DNA of 11,767 bases, from assembly GCA_030621685.1 (NCBI GenBank), contig JAUXHF010000026.1, positions 1-11,767 of the forward strand, written 5' to 3'. Below are positions 5,040-10,694 of this stretch, piece by piece. Position numbers and translations under genes: made by a program. Below the pieces are notes generated by a model, which was given only the letters and a program-made list of their open reading frames with translations, was not told the DNA's origin and ran no database searches. The DNA comes from Spirochaetota bacterium (GTDB taxonomy: Bacteria > Spirochaetota > UBA12135 > COTS27). The stretch's first letter is position 1. Every line of letters starts with the position of its first letter.

Positions 5040-7031
5040 ATGACTGAAAAAAATAACACCAATAATCACGCTCGAGAATATTTGAAAACTTTTTTCGATG
5101 ACCAATCACCGCCCTTAACTGCTATTTTAATATCGGGAGAATGGGGCTGCGGGAAAACATGGTTTATCCAAGATGTTATAGAGGAGTATATCAAAAAAAT
5201 CAAAAAAGGTAAAAATAAAGATGATTCAAAAAAATTAGATGGATTATTTTTATACATAAGTGTTTATGGCATGAAAAATATTTCAGATATAGAAAATGAA
5301 ATATACACAAAACTTTCTCCTATCTCATCTTCTAAAGCTTTTAGCATCACTGCTTCCATTGGAAATAGCTTTTCAAAAAAATTTTTTATTGACCTTAACG
5401 ATTTAAAAGAAGTATTAAAAATGTTTTCTAAAATTAAAGATAAAATTCTAATTTTTGATGACTTGGAAAGATCTTTTATTCCTAGCAAAGAGTTATTCGG
5501 CTACATTAACAAATTTGTTGAGCATAACGGGCAAAAAGTAGTGTTGATTGCCAACGAAGAGCAGCTCTTCCAAAATGATGATGATACCAAAAACGTCACC
5601 TTTAACAAAAAGCATAAAGAGAAAATAATTGGGGCAACTTTTAAAATAAACTCTGATTTTGACAATACTTACACAAGTTTTCGTAAGCTCTTCAAAAACG
5701 ATACCAAAGCATCATCTATATACAAAGGCTACAAAGGCTACAAAGGGATTATCAAGCAAACTTACGATGAACATGGAAATAATAATTTAAGAAACCTGCG
5801 ACAAGCCATGCGCTCTTTTGCATATTTCAAAGAGCAATTTGAACCTACGGCAATAGGGGAACTTGAAAAAATAAATTCTTCTCTGAGGCACAAGGGTAGC
5901 AACAATAGGTTCTCTGATTTTATAGGGGCTTATTTCCTGATATTCTTTCTAGATAAAAGTGGAAACCTATCTAAAGACAAGTGGGAAGAATTCTTAAAAC
6001 ATACTCGGGACCCAAAAAAACTCTCTGCTGGTACAAAAAAACTATACGAAGTATTATACACTGTTCACAGCTACACACCAGTGCGGGGCAGCCTATTGAA
6101 AGAAAAATTATACGATGCTGTGGTAAACAATATTGATGTTAGGAGAGAGCTAAAAATGGCATTGGCAGAGCTTAAGGAAACAGTAGCCAGATTTGGCTAT
6201 CAAAACTTATTAAATTTATCACCAAAAAACTTAATAAATTTATCACGAGAAGAGCTTAAGAAAAATCACGAAGAATTATGGGATTGTGTGCGAAAATCTA
6301 AACTTTATAACGTATATGATTTACTGGAAGCCTATGGCATATTATTATTTTTACAACCTTACAGCATAATTCCTGCTTCCAAAGATGAAATTAAAAAAGC
6401 TATAGAAAATTGTTTTACAAAAAGCAAGCAAGACCTTGGGGATGACTATTTAAGTAAACAGCCTTCCTTCTTTTCTGATTTAAAGAAAGATCCAAATCAT
6501 TATAATCCCGCTCGTTATTATTCAGATATTATAGAAGAGCATAAAGAATTAATACCCGCCTTAAACGAATATATAGCCACCATGATTTCTTTTTTTGAAA
6601 GAAAATGGGATGAAAAAGTAACGGAAAAAGCAACGGAAGAAGCAAAGAGCTTAAATATCACTTCGAAAGATTTTTATATGAAAATAGAAATTTATGGGAG
6701 ATATTTAAATATTCCAATATTACATTATATTCCAGAAGAACAAAGAGAAGAGAAGTTTGAATCAGTAATAAAGCTTCAACATAGTGAATATACAACCTTT
6801 TTTATTAACTTAAAAAAACGCTACACATCGCCTAACCTAAAATTACTTCCTGAAAAAGAATTTTTTCTTGCGTTTGAAAAATATTTGAACACCAAGTTAG
6901 CGCCAGCTAAGAAAGGTCCCTACCATAATGTAATTATTATAAAATACCACATTCTTCAGTACAACATAAATAATCTTCTAGAAAACTTAGAGGCTGCCGA
7001 AAAATTAGAGGCTGAAAAAAAGCAAAAATAA
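5040..7031 (+). CDS. KAP/AAA-like P-loop NTPase, unknown role
   Basis: A 663-residue protein with an N-terminal P-loop NTPase domain. Walker A is GEWGCGKT at 33-40, and Walker B is ILIFDDLER at 136-144 with acidic pair Asp140-Asp141. A sensor-1-like strand VVLIANEE follows at 167-174, and a NNNLRNLRQ motif at 247-255 resembles the sensor/lid segment of such ATPases. GEWGxGKT plus IFDDLER...YINKFVEH is typical of KAP-like NTPases; several relatives act in phage exclusion (for example PifA) or sit in defence loci. Classical KAP proteins have membrane helices between Walker A and B; here that span (about 95 residues) has none. The C-terminal half (about 270-663) is helical, charged and unrecognised, ending in a lysine/glutamate-rich coiled-coil-like tail. 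The gene is clearly AT-richer than its neighbours, suggesting transfer. It has a three-fold YKG repeat (228-236) and a duplicated octapeptide (389-404). Confidence 0.8.
   Translation: MTEKNNTNNHAREYLKTFFDDQSPPLTAILISGEWGCGKTWFIQDVIEEYIKKIKKGKNKDDSKKLDGLFLYISVYGMKNISDIENEIYTKLSPISSSKAFSITASIGNSFSKKFFIDLNDLKEVLKMFSKIKDKILIFDDLERSFIPSKELFGYINKFVEHNGQKVVLIANEEQLFQNDDDTKNVTFNKKHKEKIIGATFKINSDFDNTYTSFRKLFKNDTKASSIYKGYKGYKGIIKQTYDEHGNNNLRNLRQAMRSFAYFKEQFEPTAIGELEKINSSLRHKGSNNRFSDFIGAYFLIFFLDKSGNLSKDKWEEFLKHTRDPKKLSAGTKKLYEVLYTVHSYTPVRGSLLKEKLYDAVVNNIDVRRELKMALAELKETVARFGYQNLLNLSPKNLINLSREELKKNHEELWDCVRKSKLYNVYDLLEAYGILLFLQPYSIIPASKDEIKKAIENCFTKSKQDLGDDYLSKQPSFFSDLKKDPNHYNPARYYSDIIEEHKELIPALNEYIATMISFFERKWDEKVTEKATEEAKSLNITSKDFYMKIEIYGRYLNIPILHYIPEEQREEKFESVIKLQHSEYTTFFINLKKRYTSPNLKLLPEKEFFLAFEKYLNTKLAPAKKGPYHNVIIIKYHILQYNINNLLENLEAAEKLEAEKKQK
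5721..5747 (+). repeat. Three 9-bp in-frame repeats in the NTPase gene
   Basis: TACAAAGGC, TACAAAGGC and TACAAAGGG stand head to tail, encoding YKGYKGYKG at residues 228-236 just before the NNNLRNLRQ motif. Confidence 0.85.
6204..6251 (+). repeat. 24-bp in-frame tandem duplication in the NTPase gene
   Basis: Units 6204-6227 and 6228-6251 encode NLLNLSPK and NLINLSRE (residues 389-404) and differ at only a few bases, consistent with a recent duplication in the helical C-terminal half. Confidence 0.8.
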
Positions 7032-7055
7032 GCAACACCATATAAATAGTAAATT

Positions 7056-7427
7056 ATGAATACAATTAACTTCAAAAAAATAGGCTATGCCATGGTCTTG
7101 TTTGCCTTGATATTTTTAGCTAGCTCTTCTGGGTTTAGCAAAATTCTTCTTGCTAAACAAGATATGGACTTTTTCGGCTCGTTCGGATTTACGGCTATAC
7201 ACATCGCCATCTTTGGCCTGGCTCATCTGCTTGGCGCGGCTTTGCTCGGCTTTCGCAAAACAAGGCTTTGGGGAGCTGTCTTAGTGGCTATCTGTTTTGC
7301 TACTTCAGCGTTTTATCTTTTGGCTGCCAAAGATATGAAACAGTTTTTTCTTACGCTTATGACTCTAGCTCTCTTGGCTTGGGTCATGCAAAAAAGCCTT
7401 AGCTTCGGTCATGCAAAAAAGAGCTAA
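7056..7427 (+). CDS. Small four-helix membrane protein, unknown function
   Basis: A 123-residue hydrophobic protein with four predicted membrane segments at about 10-31, 43-65, 71-91 and 95-112, short loops, and positive charge at KTR (68-70) and the C-terminus. I do not recognise a family. It starts 24 nt after the NTPase stop on the same strand, without an obvious Shine-Dalgarno, so the two may be co-transcribed. It could be the membrane partner of the NTPase, which lacks the helices found in classical KAP proteins, but its base composition is closer to the surrounding genes, so it may be independent. The C-terminus was remade by a 25-bp duplication: the same DNA is read first as VMQKSL and then, in another frame, as GHAKKS. 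Confidence 0.65.
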   Translation: MNTINFKKIGYAMVLFALIFLASSSGFSKILLAKQDMDFFGSFGFTAIHIAIFGLAHLLGAALLGFRKTRLWGAVLVAICFATSAFYLLAAKDMKQFFLTLMTLALLAWVMQKSLSFGHAKKS

Positions 7428-7431
7428 GCCT
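7382..7431 (+). repeat. 25-bp tandem duplication at the end of the membrane protein gene
   Basis: GGTCATGCAAAAAAG occurs at 7382-7396 and again at 7407-7421, a period of 25 bp. Because 25 is not a multiple of three, the second copy is read in a different frame and supplies the present C-terminus and stop. Confidence 0.85.
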
Positions 7432-7437
7432 TATACT
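7432..7437 (+). promoter_or_regulatory. Possible -10 element upstream of pxpA
   Basis: TATACT inside a third plus-strand TTATACTA lies just after the membrane protein stop and about 94 nt before pxpA. No good -35 is visible. It would place the AT-rich repeat at 7441-7473 at the start of the pxpA leader. Confidence 0.35.
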
Positions 7438-7440
7438 AAA

Positions 7441-7473
7441 ATCTTAAATTTTAATCTTAATTTTAATTTTAAA
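7441..7473. repeat. AT-rich tandem repeat upstream of pxpA
   Basis: Units of about 12 bp: ATCTTAAATTTTA (7441-7453), ATCTTAATTTTA (7454-7465) and partial ATTTTAAA (7466-7473). No gene is present in the 7428-7530 gap apart from this and the possible promoter. Confidence 0.7.
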
Positions 7474-7530
7474 GGCAGAGGACTTTCCAGCTAAAAAGCT
7501 ATTGGCACACATGGCAGACACAGAGCAGCT

Positions 7531-8266
7531 ATGAAACTGCAAATAAACAGCAGACCTGGGCGAGAGCTTTGGCGCATGGAACATGGGAGAAGACGAGAAA
7601 CTCATGCCCTTCTTAGATATGGCCTCGCTAGCTTGCGGCTTCCATGCCGCAGACCCGCTGGTGATGCAGGCAAGCGTATCTTTATGCAAGAAATGGAACG
7701 TGCGCATTGGCGCTCATCCGGGCTATCCCGATTTGCAAGGCTTCGGCAGGCGAGCTATGTCTTTGTCGCCCAAGGATATTTTCGCGCTAGTCATCTACCA
7801 ATGCGCCGCGCTACAAGGCTTCTGCACGGCAGAAAAAGTTAGCCTCTCATTCGTAAAACCTCACGGCGCTTTGTACCTTGCCATGATGGAAGACGTTTTT
7901 GTATTTGATGCCATTCTTTCAGCCATAAAAGCCTACAACCCAAAACTGAAACTGATGCTTCTCTCATCACCCAAAAATGCCTACTTTGCAAAGCAAGCAG
8001 CAGCCAAAGGCATTGGCTTGCTCTACGAAATCTTCGCCGACCGTGCCTACAGCCATGATGGCTCTTTGCTAGCACGTCATAAACAAGGCGCGCTCATTCA
8101 AAGCCCCGCTGCCCTAGGCAAGAGGCTGAAAAAATTCATGGAAACCAAAAAAATAGAAACCATTGATGGAAACTTGCTTTCACTAAAAGCCGATGCCCTC
8201 TGCGTGCATGGCGATGGCAAAACGGCCTTGTCTCTGCTTCGACCAATACGGAAAATTATTCGCTAA
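7531..8266 (+). CDS. pxpA: 5-oxoprolinase subunit PxpA (LamB/YcsF family), with a 1-nt frameshift near the 5' end
   Basis: PxpA, with PxpB and PxpC, forms the prokaryotic ATP-dependent 5-oxoprolinase that opens 5-oxo-L-proline to L-glutamate in the cytoplasm. The start ATG AAA CTG CAA ATA AAC (7531-7548) gives MKLQIN; then one extra A (about 7549) shifts the frame. Reading on from 7550 gives ADLGESFGAWN, then MGEDEKL from 7583. Dropping one base restores the family N-terminus and a 244-residue protein, exactly the length of E. coli PxpA. Downstream motifs are intact: ACGFHAADP, IGAHPGYPD, VKPHGALY, EIFADRAY and LCVHGDG. The frame open from 7583 alone encodes 227 residues but lacks the conserved ADLGE segment. 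An upstream in-frame TAA at 7544-7546 rules out a simple alternative start. It may be a sequencing or assembly error, a true lesion, or less likely programmed shifting. Head of a pxpABC cluster. Confidence 0.85.
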
Positions 8267-8270
8267 AACG

Positions 8271-8339
8271 CCTAGCTCGCATCTTTTTGCTGCTTCAATA
8301 GTGTCACAAAGCTCTTAACAAAAAGAGTAGCTAGGTTTT
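8271..8339 (+). terminator. Stem-loop region after pxpA
   Basis: CCTAGCT (8271-8277) and AGCTAGG (8329-8335) are perfect complements, followed by TTTTA. Nested inside, CTCTT (8312-8316) pairs with AAGAG (8323-8327). The outer loop is long, so termination is uncertain; it may instead protect or attenuate the pxpA-pxpB message. Confidence 0.3.
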
Positions 8340-8353
8340 AAACGGCTCGGTAT

Positions 8354-8389
8354 TCAAATTCAAACTCAAACTCAAATTCAAAATCAAAA
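8354..8389. repeat. Hexanucleotide microsatellite (TCAAAN x6) before pxpB
   Basis: Six consecutive hexamers of the form TCAAA plus T, C, C, T, A, A run from 8354 to 8389 and end in a T-run. They lie 31-66 nt before the pxpB start. Copy-number change would alter the pxpA-pxpB spacing or promoter/leader geometry. No gene lies in 8267-8419. Confidence 0.85.
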
Positions 8390-8419
8390 TTTTTTAAACT
8401 CATTACAGCGGTAACAACC

Positions 8420-9217
8420 ATGGACAAGTCTTTTTTTTATTTTGAAGTAGCCTCTTATAATTCGCTTATTCTTTATTTTCATGGAGCAAAGGCAGCTAGC
8501 CCAAAATCTCCTGCTCATTACAACAGCAATAACAGCACCGCAGCCCCCAACAAAATAAACCAGCAAGCAGCCGGGAAAGTACAGCTAGCCTATGAATGCC
8601 TGCAAGCAAGTAAGCTAGCCGGGCTAACAGAGCTTGTGCCTTCGTATAGCAGTTTATGGCTTAGCTACGATGCCCTTCATTTTTCGCAAGCAGAAATACA
8701 GAAACAGGTCAGCGAAATTTTAGAAACAAGCAAGGCAAGCCAGCAGCGCAAAGCCACGAAAACACTACGCATAGCCGTATGTTACCAATTAGGCGAAGAT
8801 TGGCTTAGCGTATGCCGGCAAACCGGCTTAACACAAGAGGCTATAATAAAAATTCATATGCAGCGAATCTATAAAGTATATGCCATCGGTTTTCTGCCCG
8901 GCTTTGCCTACCTTGGTATTTTAGACCCACGGTTACATCTTAAGCGGCTAAAAACGCCACGCAAGCATGTGCCAGCAGGCTCGGTAGCCATAGCCGGCGA
9001 GCAGACTGCCGTGTATCCGTTAGCCAGCCCCGGGGGCTGGCATCTTATTGGGAAAACCACTATGAAAATGTTCGATCCGGCTCTGCCCGGGCTATGCCCG
9101 CTGGAAGTTGGTGATAGCGTCCAGTTTTTTTCCATCAGCAAAAAAGCCTTCCTGCATTCCATCAGCAAAAAAGCCTCTCTGCATTCCACCAGCAAGAAAG
9201 CATCCTTTACTATTTAA
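8420..9217 (+). CDS. pxpB: 5-oxoprolinase subunit PxpB (KipI family) with unusual insertions
   Basis: A 265-residue PxpB/KipI (AHS1-type) protein that pairs with PxpC in the ATP-dependent 5-oxoprolinase. Core motifs: IGFLPGFAYLG at 156-166, PRKHVPAGSVAIAGEQTAVY from 180, then PLASPGGWHLIGKT at 200-213 and VGDSVQFF at 230-237. It is about 45 residues longer than E. coli PxpB (218). One extra stretch is a low-complexity Ala/Ser/Asn/Gln-rich segment at about 23-52 after the first strand. The other is a C-terminal tail (238-265) of near-perfect nonapeptide repeats, SISKKAFLH, SISKKASLH, STSKKASFT. Both lie outside the conserved motifs, so activity may be kept. ATG 8420 is accepted although only a weak GCGG lies upstream. 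pxpC follows 16 nt later. The family call is secure. Confidence 0.9.
   Translation: MDKSFFYFEVASYNSLILYFHGAKAASPKSPAHYNSNNSTAAPNKINQQAAGKVQLAYECLQASKLAGLTELVPSYSSLWLSYDALHFSQAEIQKQVSEILETSKASQQRKATKTLRIAVCYQLGEDWLSVCRQTGLTQEAIIKIHMQRIYKVYAIGFLPGFAYLGILDPRLHLKRLKTPRKHVPAGSVAIAGEQTAVYPLASPGGWHLIGKTTMKMFDPALPGLCPLEVGDSVQFFSISKKAFLHSISKKASLHSTSKKASFTI
9131..9217 (+). repeat. 27-bp in-frame tandem repeat forming the PxpB C-terminus
   Basis: Units at 9131-9157, 9158-9184 and 9185-9211 encode nine residues each; units 1 and 2 are almost identical, while unit 3 is more diverged and runs into the stop at 9215-9217. The repeat adds a basic Ser/Lys-rich tail after the conserved PxpB domain. Confidence 0.92.
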
Positions 9218-9233
9218 ACTCTTTTCTCTTAGT

Positions 9234-10256
9234 ATGCAAAGCGGATTTAAGATAATAAAGCCGGGTTTTTTTAGCTTAGTGCAAGACTTAGGAAGGACGG
9301 GCTTGGCAGCTAAGGGTCTTTCCAGCTCTGGCGCTATAGATGAATTTGCGTTTCGCCTTACGCAGTTACTCTTGCAAAACGCTGCCAGAAAGAATGCCTT
9401 AGAAGTAGCCTTAGGCGGCTTAACGCTGCTTGCCACGGCGGCTACTGTGGTGGCCGCCTGCGGCGCCGACTTAGGCTTTCATATCAACGGCAAACTAAAA
9501 CCGCTCTTTCGTAGCTACCGGCTAAACGCCGGCGATGTTTTGGGCTTTCAGGGCAGCTCTCAAGAAAACTCTTTAGCAGCAGGCACAGGCACAGGCAACT
9601 GGGCCTACTTAGCGGTGCCAGGCGGCTTTACTTTAGCACAGCACTTTGCTAGCACTTCTGTTCACAGTCAAGTTCCGGGCATCGGGGGGATTCATGGCAA
9701 AAAGCTACAACATGGCGATTTTCTTCCGTTCAAGCCCATGTCTTCTGCATCTACAAAACTAGCACCCATGCAACTGCGGCAGCAATATATACCAAGCTAT
9801 GGAGCAAGCCAAACAAGGCTCATCCTCCGAACGGTACTTGGTTACCAGCATTCTTTTTTCACAGCTGCCGAAAAACAAAAATTTTTTTCAGAAACCTATC
9901 TTCTAAGCTCTGAAATAAGCCGCATGGGCTACCGTCTTAAGGGCCATGCCATGCACCCCAGCCATGGCAGACACGATATTCTCTCTGAAGGCCTTTCTTT
10001 TGGCGCCGTTCAAATACCAAAGGACGGCCAGCCCATAGTGCTTCTAAAAGATAGGCAAACCTTAGGCGGCTATTCTAAAATAGGTTCTGTTATTCCTCTA
10101 GATTGTTTTGCACTTGCGCAATGCTGCCCCGGGCAAAAACTATGTTTTAAAGAAATTTCTGTTCTGGATGCCCAAAAAAAAATGCGTGAATTTTATGCTG
10201 CTCTCCCAGCGCTTATAGAGCCTATTCACCCCAGCGCCAGCTTAAGCTTGCTATAG
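9234..10256 (+). CDS. pxpC: 5-oxoprolinase subunit PxpC (KipA family)
   Basis: A 340-residue PxpC/KipA (AHS2, carboxyltransferase C/D-like fold) subunit of 5-oxoprolinase. Motifs: PGFFSLVQDLGRTG at 10-23, SSSGAIDEFAFRL at 30-42, AVPGG at 127-131, SRMGYRLKG at 229-237, SEGLSFGAVQIPKDGQPIVL from 251 and DRQTLGGYSKIG at 273-284. All are well conserved and the length is close to the usual 310-330. ATG 9234 is chosen because PGxxSxVQDxGR normally lies about ten residues from the start. The frame stays open upstream to 9108, but that extension overlaps pxpB in its repeat tail and gives low-complexity sequence. No Shine-Dalgarno is evident; coupling to pxpB (16-nt gap) is likely. A small AGGCAC repeat (9581-9598) encodes GTGTGN. 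The last bases (10232-10256) are part of the downstream tandem array. Confidence 0.93.
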   Translation: MQSGFKIIKPGFFSLVQDLGRTGLAAKGLSSSGAIDEFAFRLTQLLLQNAARKNALEVALGGLTLLATAATVVAACGADLGFHINGKLKPLFRSYRLNAGDVLGFQGSSQENSLAAGTGTGNWAYLAVPGGFTLAQHFASTSVHSQVPGIGGIHGKKLQHGDFLPFKPMSSASTKLAPMQLRQQYIPSYGASQTRLILRTVLGYQHSFFTAAEKQKFFSETYLLSSEISRMGYRLKGHAMHPSHGRHDILSEGLSFGAVQIPKDGQPIVLLKDRQTLGGYSKIGSVIPLDCFALAQCCPGQKLCFKEISVLDAQKKMREFYAALPALIEPIHPSASLSLL

Positions 10257-10694
10257 ATAAGCGCCGCAAAACTTATAGGTTTTTCTTTCCGCAAACGGCA
10301 ATATAAGCCAACCCAGAGCGCAAAAAAAACAATGTCCCAAAAACGCCAGCTAACAGTGGCCGAAGAATGCCGTGAATGCCGTTATACCCTAAAGATGCGC
10401 CTATGTTCATAGTCCAGCTATCTACGCAAAAACTCCGCGCCAGCGCCAGCTTAAGCTTGCTATAGATAAGCAAAACTTATAAGTTTTTATTTCCGCAAAC
10501 GGTAATATAAACCAACCCAGAGCGTAAAAAAAACAATGTCCCAAACAATGTCCAAAAAAACGCCAGCTAACAGCGACCGAAGAATGCCGTGAATGCCGTT
10601 ATACCCTAAGATGCGCCTATGTTCATAGTCCAGCTATGTACGCAAAAACTCCGCGCCAGCTGAAGCTTGCCAGATAAGCAAAACTTATAGGTTC
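10257..10694 (-). pseudogene. Two decayed copies of the lpt permease 3' end
   Basis: This stretch contains no independent gene. A 66-codon open frame (10473-10273, minus) translates to MNIGASLGYNGIHGILRPLL, then AGVFGTLFF, which mirrors MNVGVSLGHNGILPPLLAGW and following residues in the intact permease. It has no plausible start signal and is a duplicated gene tail, as is the second copy at about 10480-10640. Confidence 0.8.
10268..10283. terminator. Possible bidirectional terminator, copy A
   Basis: AAAACTTATAGGTTTT is a near-palindrome with A-runs on one side and T-runs on the other, 11 bp after the pxpC stop. It recurs at 10472-10487, where it is a perfect 16-bp palindrome (AAAACTTATAAGTTTT), and imperfectly at 10680-10695 at the lpt stop. 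Convergent genes often share such elements; the stems are AT-rich, so strength is doubtful. Confidence 0.35.

Noticed and set aside
7531..7842. 103-aa open frame starting at the pxpA ATG as a separate gene
   Set aside because: Only its first six codons match PxpA; afterwards it is arginine-rich out-of-frame sequence caused by the 1-nt frameshift.
8384..8566. 60-aa minus-strand open frame over the pxpB start
   Set aside because: Antisense to the PxpB N-terminus, with no family resemblance or promoter.
9108..9233. N-terminal extension of PxpC from 9108
   Set aside because: It overlaps the PxpB repeat tail in another frame and gives Ser/Pro/Lys low-complexity sequence. The conserved PxpC start is at 9234.
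10273..10473. 66-aa minus-strand open frame as a real small membrane protein
   Set aside because: It is a degenerate copy of the lpt permease C-terminus within a tandem array and lacks start signals.
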